A DNA stretch of 64,000 nucleotides from Telopea speciosissima (Eukaryota; Streptophyta; Magnoliopsida; Proteales; Proteaceae). The notes beneath the pieces were generated by a model. The model was given only the letters and a program-made list of their open reading frames with translations, made no database searches and was not told where the DNA came from. Shown here piece by piece: positions 1 through 9,779 of this stretch. The DNA lies in contig NC_057919.1 of the NCBI RefSeq assembly GCF_018873765.1, positions 20,996,698 to 21,060,697 on the forward strand. The letters run 5' to 3'. The position numbers and the translations under genes are program-made. Every line of letters begins with the position of its first letter. Positions within the stretch are counted from its first letter, which is position 1.

Positions 1-1389
1 GTCTATTTCGGTCATTCAGGTGGCGGGTCGGTCATTTTGCCCACTTCCATGTGTCTGGATGCATCCTGTTCTATTGCGCTCCCAGTGCAAAAAACATTTT
101 TCATTTATTTAAGGGATCGAAAATGTTCCTTTGGGAGGGCGTAGATAATGCCAGACACATGGGGGCGAAATGATTATCCCACCCCCCATGAAAGGTGAAA
201 ATTCCACTCTAGATGCCAAAGCGTGCGTAGCTCCGATGCTCCGACGCAAAAAATGCTTTCTCTTTATTTAATTTCAAATGAGCTATCATTTATGGGAAAC
301 TTTGATACATAAGTTTTTGAAGAAAATTTGACCTAACAGTATGAAGTACTATGAACCTCTGCGTGACCATTAGACAATTTGAATAGTGACATTTCCATGA
401 CCATGCCTCAATCCTTTGCTTGAGACTTAAAAAAGAAGAAAGTATTAGTTGGAAGTGCTAGTCCCACAAGTAAACATGTTCCCACTATTTGAAAAAGTAG
501 CTTTACAAATTTCTTTGACACTTTTATTTAGTGGAAGCATTAGTCCAACCGTAATGATAATTTAGAGGAAAAAGTTATACACATTTTCATAAAGATAGCT
601 TTTACTTTGGATTTAAGAAAACCATGATGTAAACTTAGAAAAAAATATTGCAATCAAGATTCTATGAGAACTCAAAACTATGGATCATGGTTTAAAGGAT
701 TGGAATCTGATTCATGGAATCCCCCCAAATCGGTCGGTCCCAATTCCAATTCATATTGACATTCCGCATTTTGTATCAAACACTTTGATCAAAAGCGATC
801 CGAATCGTCCAATTTGAGCTATCCCTCCAATTGGCGTTTGTGTTGAGAAGGAAACTCATGCCATCAATTAAATGTTGACTGTTTTCTCCAACCCATTCAT
901 TTGTCTCTACCATAGTAATGCCCACCTCTGCTTTTGAGACATCTACAACAATCACTTACCTATAGACACCTCATTTTATCACTCATGAAGCATTCATAAC
1001 GATGATGAATGGGTGTTTGAGGATTGTGAGAAGGTTTTATTTTATGGTTTGAGATATTCTTTATAATCTTGAAGATGTTATGAATCATTCTAGTAAAATG
1101 ACAAAAATATCCTAATAGGATCTGATTGGAAACACATTCAAATCTAATTAATTTGATGTACCTAACATGGGAATGAGTAGGTTGAGTACTTTGATGAAAG
1201 GTTTGATACTTTTGTAATAGCAAGGGTTATTTTTATTTTTATTTTTACATCAAAGATTTAACCGAAAAATCCATAAGAATAAACTTACAACTATGTAAGT
1301 GTTTTCCAAAGGAATTGTATTTTATAGTATGAAATGCAAAAGACTTTTTTACTTAACAAAGAGGATTAATAACCCTAAATAAATAAATA
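1..1389. other. Intergenic, no gene seen
   Basis: AT-rich sequence without a convincing coding region on either strand. Around 30-215 there are scraps (a 'catgtgtctgg' stretch, 'gccagacacatggggg', 'gcgaaatgattatcccacc') that resemble the inner part of the small TIR elements described at 6.3 and 8.1 kb, so this is probably a decayed copy; its ends cannot be placed. Confidence 0.5.
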
Positions 1390-1735
1390 AAACCCTAAAT
1401 AAGTTTGCAAGTGGCGAAGAAAGGTTTTTCTAGGATTTTAGTGGAATCAGATTGTGCTATTTTGATAAACCAAATCAACTCCTCTTGCTTGTATATTGAG
1501 ATTGCGGCTATCGTTCATGATATTTTACATCTTCAAAAATTCTTTATTTCCTGTTGTTTTTCCTTTGTTCCTAGGTCTGCTAATTCTGTAGCAAATTCCT
1601 TGGCCATGAAGGCCCTTTCGGACCAGTCACCGACTGTTTGGCTTATATCCTCTCTATGGCTTCTGCAATTATGTAACGCAGATGCCACTGCTTGTATTGA
1701 CTCTTCTTTTCAATGAAATTCCCTTCTAACAAAAA
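1390..1735 (+). mobile_element. L1-type LINE 3' remnant (RNase H C-terminal part)
   Basis: An open stretch at 1405-1716 reads like the C-terminal half of the RNase H domain that plant L1-clade LINEs carry: 'VESDCAILINQIN' corresponds to the (S/E)D..L(V/A).. strand and helix, followed by 'FVPRSANSVANSLAMKAL', the usual R.AN..A..LA ending. Just after the stop comes a short A-rich tail (1726-1735). The endonuclease, RT and first half of RNase H are absent, so this is a 5'-truncated fossil. A host RNase H-like gene fragment of LINE origin is possible but there is no sign of a gene around it. Confidence 0.6.
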
Positions 1736-3931
1736 AACTCCTCTAAAATGAAAATTTGTAAATCTATTAAGTAATATGATGGTGAAATAAAGCAACTATG
1801 GTATTATGTCTTTGTTTGACATAAGTAAGTGTATTCACTCCAAACATGTAACCCTATATGAGAACACAAATTAAGCATGATAATCAACATAAGCAAACAT
1901 AGTAGATGATATTAGGTATTCATTAGAGGAAATGACCATACTTAGAGTTTTCTTGTCATGGGATGATTGCTGGTGTACTCTAGTTGAGAATAGATAAAGA
2001 GAGAATCTTGACGAAAAAAGTATAAATTCAAAATGACAAAAAAGAGGCAATCAGATAGAGTCAGCAATAGTCAAGTAAAGGAAAGTGCTAACTTCTAGAT
2101 CTAGTTAATTAATGAGATAAATTAATAAGAGTCCCTCCTCTTAATAGTATTTTCATTTTCTTCCACTGAAAAAAAAAAACTTGCTTATCCCATTGGTAAT
2201 ATAAGAATCATTCCTCCACTACAACTTGATAGTTATTTGGTTGATGTTAAAATTTTATCAATATATTGACATCTTATTCGCATCATCTTCTATTTTAAAT
2301 ATCAAATTTCAACTAAATAGATTTTGCCTTATGTAAGAATAGAGCTTGAAAAAGGACTAAATTATTCATTGATTATATACACCATAAGTACAAGAAAAAT
2401 AGTTTTTTTTTTCCCTTTATTGATAAACATCAATTCATGGTGTCCCATGCAGTTGATAACTATTGACTTTGAAGCATGTGGTCAATTAATGAATACTCTA
2501 TTAGTCCAATAGGAAACCAATACAATTCTCACATTGTGGACAAAAAAAACATGATGTAAGAGTCACCCCACCATGCAAAAATAAACAAAGGCTTTAGTAT
2601 CAATAAAGTTTTACTTAAAAATAGGGATTGTCCATATAAGAAAAATACAAGCAAGTGATTAAAGATTAATAAAATATGAAAAAAAAACTCATTTGAGTGA
2701 TGGGCCTTGATAAGTTTATCAAAACAATCGTGAAGGTGACGACAGAAGCGCAATGATATAATATCTATTACAAAAATTTACATTGAGTTAGGATCTCAAT
2801 GAACACATGCAATAATAATATGAATTGAGTTCGTCGATCACTTAGAACACACAAATGACGTGCTCCTCCAAAAGAATACAACACAAAGTCACAATCTACG
2901 TCGACTATACCACCTCCAATTGCCAAAATCCTTACTTGAAGATAAAGAAAACTCTCTTTTTTTCTCTCTCTCTCTCTCTCTCTTTTTGTTTTTGTATTGT
3001 TGTGCAATTATGCTTCTAGGTATTAGGCGAAACTTCTCTTAAATTGAAAAAACTAAGTTAGGAGATTACAATAAAATGGACTAAATCACATAAAGTGGTG
3101 TGATCCTAAAGGATAGGAAGTTATTACACATTAGTTGTCCTTATTTGCCCTAAAAAACGATGCTACAAAATACATAACATGAAAACCTATAGTGTTAGGA
3201 AGTTATTACACTTTCTCCCCTACATCACTAACACCCACATTGGATATAACAAAACATGGAATAAAATCACCACCATGTAATATATCTATTGTACATAAAT
3301 TTGACAATGTCATGACTAGCCAGTGGCTGGACACAAAAACATCTGCAAATATTTTTTGAATACAATTTATTAGGAATGTCTAAATAACACCTCTATAGGT
3401 GTATTTAGAGCTTAACACCTTCATTTAATTGCTCATTCAAAAATTGTTTAAGATAGGAGTATAAAAGTATTTTCAAAAATAAATTGAAAGTGATATATCA
3501 TTATGTCATTATCAAAACATGTCAGTGTCACGTGCATTTTTTTAATATACATGTGAAATGACACTAATATCCTCTTTGGGAAAAAATGTATTTCATACTA
3601 AAAAGACAAAAGAGTAGGTTACAAATTATTTGACACCTTGAGGCGTGTCAATAAGAAAATCTCTAATTTATTTAATACAAATAATAAAATAAACATTTTT
3701 TTACAAATTTTTTTCAAAACAATTGCTAAACCCTGGATTTCGATCAATCATAATCCGAAAACTATCTAATTTTAATGCTCTCTCTAAACAGGCAATAGAA
3801 ATCTTATTGAGTGTCACCCCATCATCATTTATATATATTGTATACACCAATCGGTCAATGTGTAGTTAGTCTTGGCTGTAAACATCAACCATTGGCTCAT
3901 TATAGACGTAGAAAATAAAAAAGTGCAACGA
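1736..3931. other. Intergenic, no gene seen
   Basis: AT-rich, no supported gene on either strand. Holds a (TC)n run near 2962-2984 and several A/T homopolymers. The short open frames here lack any recognisable domain. Confidence 0.5.
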
Positions 3932-3936
3932 TAAGT

Positions 3937-4850
3937 TGTTAGATTTAAAAGGTTAAGAACCTTTATTTTTTTTAAGTTTCAAAAAGGTTTTGATTGTTTT
4001 GTTATGGTGTGTGATCCATGGGATCAAGATAGTATTTGATCAAAGTTATGACTGAGTTTCAAAGGGTTTATAATATCCTATGGGTACCTTAAAGTCCATT
4101 CATGACTACTATTATGAGTGAAAAGGTGGGTCAAGAATATTGATTGAGATTAATTCCATTTATGAAATTAATTCTCAATTCATTGTCATAGGTTATGTTA
4201 CTTCTTTCATGGGTTTTAAGGCCTTTCATGGTCTTTAATGATGAATGAATGGATTTTGAGGCATTTCATGGTCTTTAGTTTCAATTCATGTCCATAAAAA
4301 TTTTATTCTCCAATTAAATTGGACATTTGTGGGTGATTATTCTTGGAGATTTCAAGGGTATGTAAAGGTTGATTTTGAGTCTATATAAACCCAACCAAAT
4401 ACATTGTAAAATACACATTTTTGATATATATCTATGCCTACACATTACAATCAAGGTTTATCTTTTTTCATTCCCCTTTTTTTTTTCTAAGTCTGTGTAA
4501 AGTTAGACGTTTGTTGTGCTGAAGTTTTTGATCCCTTCAAGGGACTAGGAAAACTGCTTTGTCTTCTAGTTGGAAGTTGTTTTATCTTAGAGGTAGTAAT
4601 GCAGATAATATCCTTGGTAGTGGGGGGCATCAATTACCTTAAAGGCAGCAGCACCACAACAAGTGTGACTCAACCTCAAAGTTTGTTCAAGTTGCTACAA
4701 GTGTGATTCAACATCGAATTCAAGACTTGTTCTTCTCTTTTCAGCCAAAGGTCAAAATAACAACAGCCTAGTTTTTACTGCTTAAACCATTGTATTGGAA
4801 TTTGTTTTATTTCAATTGATTGTAAGAAATTGTAATGCAATTACCCAACA
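3937..4850 (+). mobile_element. Solo LTR (probably copia-like), 914 bp
   Basis: Starts TGTTAG and ends CCAACA, the TG...CA termini of an LTR, and is flanked by a perfect 5-bp direct repeat TAAGT (3932-3936 and 4851-4855). Inside, 'tctatataaaccc' near 4380 is a TATA box, followed by a U/R-type region. No internal retrotransposon sequence, primer-binding site or second LTR lies beside it, so it looks like a solo LTR left by recombination between two LTRs. The exact target duplication shows the ends are whole. The family (copia versus gypsy) is a guess from length and layout. Confidence 0.8.
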
Positions 4851-4855
4851 TAAGT

Positions 4856-5684
4856 GCATATAAAGTACATGCAAAAGTAACTACTAGAAATTCATGTTGC
4901 CAAACATAACTGGCAGTGAACCATTCAAGAATTTTATAGATCAGTGTCCAACATATTAAAGCGTCCGTATTTATATTTTCAACCAATTCCTATTGGAAAA
5001 TTATACAATACGACAACCCTAGAATAAAGTGCTCAAGTCGATCCATAGTTGAGAACAAATAACTATACTTAATGGATAGTTGTACAACATATAACAATTA
5101 TAACAAACTCAAAATAAAAATATAATTAATTAATTTAATTCAATTCAATTATTTTTTATGAACACACATCAAATGTCAAAATATCCAATAAACCCATCTC
5201 ATTTGCCATGTGGAATTATGTATAATATAGAAATTTCGACCATTGGATAGATAATACATAATTTGGATTACCCTTATGTCAAATTTAATAGTCTAATTTA
5301 ATCAAATACCTCCAATTTTTTGCTAGCATCACCGTACGTTCATGCAAATTTATTTGCTGAATATTTACATGTTAATCCACCGCATTAGGATCTAGAAATC
5401 ACCCAAGCCTTTACCAAAAAAAAAAAAAATTTGCCCAAGTATTTTAAAATTGATAGTGCTTTCATTGGTACCATATTACCACCTTCACCATCCTTATCAT
5501 GACAAAATGGCTTGATAAGTTCAAACTTTTCCCCTTGATTCTTTTATAAGAAAAAGAAAATAAATTTACATTGAAAAAAAAAAAAAAGTGTCCATGTAGT
5601 AAATATATGGTTATAGTCTCTCATATATGAGTTTTTCTATTATTTTCTCTTTTCTCAAGTAGGCTTCATATGAATGATACCATT
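4856..5684. other. Intergenic, no gene seen
   Basis: AT-rich sequence with A runs (5420-5430, 5574-5586). No gene or recognised element. Confidence 0.5.
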
Positions 5685-5693
5685 TGAGACTTA

Positions 5694-5853
5694 GCGTTGG
5701 GCTCCTCTGTAGCATGACAAGGAGTGTAGTGCACATCCAACGGCCCATGATGCTTGGGCACGCAACCCAACCCCAGTCTATGTGTTGGGCTACGAGCCCA
5801 AACACTGTGATGGTATGCTACACTACCTGTTGCACCATAAAGAACGCAAATCC
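5694..5853. mobile_element. MULE-type MITE, 160 bp, 9-bp TSD
   Basis: Flanked by a perfect 9-bp direct repeat TGAGACTTA (5685-5693 and 5854-5862). The two ends are decayed inverted repeats (GCGTTGGGCTCCTCTG on the left; the reverse strand of the right end has GCGTTCTTTATGGTG), and 'gtagtg/gtgtag' motifs recur inside. Termini and 9-bp duplication are those of a Mutator-like non-autonomous element, related to the copies at 6.3 and 8.1 kb. Confidence 0.65.
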
Positions 5854-5862
5854 TGAGACTTA

Positions 5863-6290
5863 CCATTAATGTTACATGAAAGATTTCCCCACACTCAGCA
5901 ACATGGAAAACCTTCTCCCATTTTCATTAATTAAACAAAATTAATGTTGTATAGAAAATCTTTCTTTACACATCTATTAATCTTTTTTTTTTTTTTTAAA
6001 TAAACAAAATTTATTAACAAAAATTGTGAAAAGAACAAATGTTCCAATGAAGGAAAGACAAGCTGGAGGGTTTGATCACCAAATTCTAACAAGCTAGAAA
6101 ATAAATAATATGGAAAGAAATAATCAAAGCTTTGGGTATTTCCATACAAATATACATTAAGCTTTTGTCTTCCTTGGTAGTTGAAAAACACAAAGCTCTT
6201 CAGATTTCAGCTTGTAATAGGGTAAGAACTCCATGATATGATATACAATATGGGAAATTTTACCACAAAAAAAAAAAAGATATATAACAT
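5863..6290. other. Intergenic, no gene seen
   Basis: AT-rich with T and A runs (5982-5997, 6267-6278); no gene recognised. Confidence 0.45.
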
Positions 6291-6478
6291 GGGAAAGAGC
6301 ATACTACTTGGGCGCGTGTAGTGCATTGCCCCTGGCCAGACACAGAGGTGCACGAAATAATCGTTGCACCCTTAAAAAATTCTGCCTTTCCATGGGGTGT
6401 GGCTTTCATTTCACGGGCCTCTATGTCTGGGCGCAGGGGCAATGCACCGCACGTGCCTAGGTAACATTTCTTTCTCCC
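6291..6478. mobile_element. MITE of the GGGAAA...TTTCTCCC family, 188 bp
   Basis: Left end GGGAAAGAGCATACTACTTG and right end ...CTAGGTAACATTTCTTTCTCCC are inverted repeats that continue inward for about 60 bp (GTGCATTGCCCCTGGCC against GGGGCAATGCACCGCACG), including 'cagacacagagg' against 'cctctatgtctgg'. The body has the family core 'gaaataatcgttgcaccc...tttccatgggg'. No clear 9-bp target duplication is visible, unlike the 8.1-kb copy. Non-coding; the long inverted repeat would fold into a hairpin if transcribed. Confidence 0.75.
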
Positions 6479-6763
6479 TAAAAGGCTAAAACCTTTGCTT
6501 ACGTGTAGAGAGAAGAGTTTGATATTCACTGGTCGAGGAAGAAAGCTATGATTCTTGCCTTCCTACCCGGAATAGAATGTTTTGACTACTTTGACCCCCT
6601 CCACGAGACAAGTCGGTTTCCTTGGTCATTCAAGCTCTTCTTTTCATCTTCCTTTTCAGTATGAGAGGAAGATTGCGGTGATATCGTGAGACCACCAAAA
6701 AAAACCTTTTTTTTTTTTTTATTAAACGTTGATTGACCAAAGTTTGCCTTTCCATTGACTGAA

Positions 6764-6935
6764 GGGAAAAAGAACGCTGCTTAGATGCATGCGGTATACT
6801 GCCCTTGAGCCTAAACACAGAAATGGATGAAATGACCACCGCACCCCTATAGAAAGATGAAATTTCCTGGGATATTAAAGAGAAAGAGGGTGCGTGCGGT
6901 GTGTCTGGATGGAGGGGCAGTGCACAGATAGTGTT
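6764..6935. mobile_element. Decayed MITE, same family
   Basis: Begins GGGAAAAAGAACGCTGCTTAG, carries 'cctaaacacagaaatggatgaaatgaccaccgcacccc'-type core and an inverted 'gtctggatggaggggcagtgcac' on the right, but the right terminus has lost the CTCCC end. A diverged copy of the element at 6291-6478. Confidence 0.6.
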
Positions 6936-7015
6936 TTATATTTATATGAAACATCAAAAACATATTTTTTGGTCCCACAGTACATCTTCGAAGTCGAATC
7001 CTTATTTATTCTACA

Positions 7016-7183
7016 GGAGAAAGTTCTCTGTCCGGGAGTGTGGCCTATGCCAACACTCCCATGAGTCTATCTCTTTCCTCTCCATATGAAAAGACACATT
7101 TGCCCCCTTGTTTTGAAGAGGAGAGAGATAGACACATGGGAATGCTGGCGTAGACCACACTCCTGGACAGAGAACTACTTCCC
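7016..7183. mobile_element. MULE-type MITE (second subfamily), 168 bp
   Basis: Long inverted repeats: left 'gagaaagttctctgtccggg' then 'agtgtggcctatgcc'; right, on the reverse strand, 'gggaagtagttctctgtcc' then 'agtgtggtctacgcc', continuing into '(t)gtctatctct'. Flanked by the exact direct repeat TTATTCTACA (7006-7015 and 7184-7193), a 9-10 bp duplication as left by Mutator-like transposases. Relatives lie at 8964, 27241 and 49214. Confidence 0.85.
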
Positions 7184-7391
7184 TTATTCTACAGACTTTG
7201 GTCATCATGTTCTTACCTTTCTCAGGTATAAAAAGGAATGCAACACAGAAAGCCCAGAAGTTCTTCAATCATGTACGAATAGGGGAGGAAAAGATGGCTC
7301 AATCACGTGGTTGCCAAACTATGTAACGATGGCAAATCCTCTGTTAGATTTTATCAAAATAAAGCAAATTCTATGCTAGATAGTCTTTAAA

Positions 7392-7513
7392 GTTTTTTTT
7401 TTTTTTTTTTTTTTTTGGGGCCATCGGCCCAAAAAACTGCTTTTCGTGTTTGTCTTTGTCATGTCATTGAAATATAATTGTTACCCAAAAAAAATTGAAA
7501 TATAATTGTTACC
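7392..7513. repeat. Poly-T tract and 20-bp direct duplication around an A run
   Basis: A T run of more than 20 bases (7395-7416) is followed by 'ggggccatcggccc', possibly the edge of a retroposed sequence. At 7466-7485 and 7494-7513 the 20-mer ATTGAAATATAATTGTTACC occurs twice, separated only by 'caaaaaaa'. This looks like a target duplication flanking little more than a poly-A tail, or a slippage duplication. Confidence 0.5.
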
Positions 7514-7629
7514 ACTAAGACTCTATAAAGATTAACTACGATCATTTACTTGACAATAAAAATATTGTTGACTAATTTTAATGGCAGGCTAAGGATTACA
7601 ATGGAAATAAAATCAGAGTTTAGGAGAGG

Positions 7630-7830
7630 CTGATAAGTATTGGTATTGCCGGATATGGCAATGATACAACAACAATATCGATCGATGGTATCGGTTGATA
7701 CATAGGTTTTTTTTTTTTTAATTATTTTTTATTTCATCTAATCGAGATTGATATGGCCTGATTCCAAATCAATACGGACCTACCGATTTCGTCGGAGACC
7801 AATACGGTCTTCGAAATTGATACCTATAAT
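7630..7830. repeat. Dispersed degenerate 'GATCGGTATCGG' repeat
   Basis: Repeated GAT(C/A)GGTAT-like words in both orientations ('tatcgatcgatggtatcggttgatac', 'gatttcgtcggagaccaatacggtc') around a T/A-rich centre. The same kind of block recurs at 13.75, 18.05, 20.5, 37.75 and 38.0 kb. Non-coding, probably an old inverted-repeat transposon family. Confidence 0.55.
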
Positions 7831-8089
7831 GTTAGCATCTTATGCATCATTGATTTCAAAGATGTTTTCCTTCTCGTACATGGTTTTTAGTACCATTAGG
7901 ATAGGGTTCTATTGTATAGTTTAGGATTTTGTTTTGATTGCATGGCTTTATCTTCAAACCTATGATTCCTGTTTTCACATCATTTTCTTCGTCGATTTAT
8001 CTATCAAAGGCTTTCCCTGTTTTTAGGGATTATCCTACATCTATTTTTATCCTAAGGTCGTTTTCATAATTTTTGCCTAATTTTATCAT

Positions 8090-8269
8090 GGGAGAAAAAA
8101 TGCAACCTAGTCATGTGATGTAGCGTGTAGTTGTGCCCAGACACAGTCGAGTGCGAAATGACAGCCCCTCCCCCCATGAAAAGGCAATGGTGTGCCGTCA
8201 TTTCACTTCCGGCTGTGTTTGGGCATATGTATATGCCATAGCACACAATCGGGTGGCGTTCTTTTTCCC
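8090..8269. mobile_element. MULE-type MITE, 180 bp, perfect 9-bp TSD
   Basis: Begins GGGAGAAAAAATGCAACCTAG and ends GGGTGGCGTTCTTTTTCCC, an inverted pair; the core has 'gcgaaatgacagcccctccccccatgaaaagg'. Flanked by an exact TTTTATCAT on both sides (8081-8089, 8270-8278). This is the reference copy for the superfamily: termini GGGAGAAA...TTTCTCCC and a 9-bp target duplication. Confidence 0.9.
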
Positions 8270-8278
8270 TTTTATCAT

Positions 8279-8960
8279 ACACGATTTTTATCTATTTTTT
8301 ATTCAATTTTCATCTCATCATGTGTGTTTTCTGCATTTCACTTCTCTTTTCTCGTAGCTTTGGGATTTTCTCGTATATTCATGCATTCAAGATTGCACAT
8401 TAACTTTCTGTATGATGTGTACATTACATTTATTTACATTCTATATACTAACCTCAACTTTGTACATAGTTAATCACTTTAGGTATGTCTGTTCGAAACC
8501 CTACATTACGCTTTTTTGAATTCTATATTTTGCCCTTTTGCATTTTATTTACATTTTGTATATTAACCTCAACTCTTTAGACCCTACATATCCAACTATG
8601 AGAATAACCCAATCATCCTTCCATATGGCACAATTAGATGTGCTTGTGCACCTATTTTCTTAGATGTTCCTTTGGATAGAAACTTTTTCATACTACATTT
8701 GAGTTTCTTTTTACTACTACTTGATGTCTCTTTGATTCCTATGTACATTTACCATCGTAATCTCATAAAATTTCTTTTCTCATAAAAAAAAAAAATGTTA
8801 ACTCTTTTAATGAAAGGCCATAAGACGAGGAGAGGTGGTGTAGCCTCCACCACCAGCTCAGAGATACTTTTCCACATTCTTTTATGGAAGACACAAATTT
8901 GGTTGAAACTTTAAACCCATAAAAAAGTGACAAAATTTTTCACGAAGTGAATATTTATCA
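8279..8960. other. Intergenic, no gene seen
   Basis: AT-rich sequence without recognisable coding potential or repeats of known type. Confidence 0.45.
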
Positions 8961-8963
8961 TTA

Positions 8964-9030
8964 AGGAAAAAGAACTCTATCCGGGAGTATGGTCTACGCC
9001 AACACTTCCATGAGTCTATCTCTTTCCTCT
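8964..9030. mobile_element. Left half of a MITE (7016 subfamily), cut by a LINE
   Basis: GGAAAAAGAACTCTATCCGGG, then 'agtatggtctacgccaacacttccatgagtctatctctttcctc' matches the left arm of the 7016-7183 element. It stops where the poly-T end of the neighbouring L1 fragment starts. A short piece resembling the other arm ('ggagagatagacacat') survives at 12912-12927 beyond the LINEs, suggesting the MITE was split by LINE insertion (inference). Confidence 0.6.
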
Positions 9031-9720
9031 TTTTTTTGATAAGTAAATTATATTAAAAAAAATTAAATATACTAAAAAATAAGCAGCCACCTAGAAGTAG
9101 AACCCCTTTAAAACAAGCTTAAAGAGGGAAATGGGAGGCCCCGCATCAACAAAAGTGCCAAAAATAAGAAAGTTACAACTGATAGTAGATACAAAAATCA
9201 GGATCCCCTTTAACCAAATTACAAAGTTCCTTTGAAAAGTCAACCGGTTGGAGAATAGTCTCCACATCACATGTAGGTAAGAAGGTAATATAATTTACTG
9301 GTTGATTCACCTCCCTCCACACATGCTTATATTCCACCGAAGAAAGAGAGGCACTCAAATGGTGGATTTTGCTCTTCAACCATTGTAATGCCCAATGACC
9401 TTTAATCTTTCCATTTAACATGTCCATAGCTAATTTGGAATCTGACCGAATGTACACTTCCTAGAAATCTTTTTCAATACATAAAGTCATACCCCAAAAA
9501 ATAGCGTACAACTCCATAGAAAAACTGATCTATCTACACCCACACCTGCAAAAGCAATAATGGGGGAACCCATAGCATCATGAATCAAACCATCATAAGT
9601 TGCCTTTTCTTGGGAAAGAAAACCATCGCAGTACAAAGCAAACATAGACTGAGGAGATCGAAACCATGAACATGCCTTTGGAACAATAGAAATCTCTAAT
9701 ATACATTAATTCTCCAAATG
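9031..9720 (-). mobile_element. L1-type LINE 3' fragment with RNase H
   Basis: Read on the minus strand, the sequence gives an RNase H domain: 'YCDGFLS' (first catalytic Asp), 'ELYAIFWGM' after a frame change (catalytic Glu), and 'IRSDSKLAMDML' (catalytic Asp; open frame 9173-9457), then the 'HVWREVNQPVNYI' end. The 3' tail '...ttacttatcaaaaaaaa' (plus-strand T run at 9031-9039) is the usual plant L1 end. 5'-truncated and frame-broken. It abuts a half MITE on its 3' side. Confidence 0.7.
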
Positions 9721-9779
9721 TCAACAAAAAACTAATTCTCCATACTCTTATACTAGTGCGTCAGGTAGGCAGCCGGCAC

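Noticed and set aside
5611-5869. Overlapping open frames on both strands
   Set aside because: They lie across a MITE with a 9-bp target duplication and have no domain.
7016-7183. Palindromic repeat as a CRISPR-like or terminator structure
   Set aside because: Plant nuclear context, a single palindrome, and an exact target duplication show a transposon.
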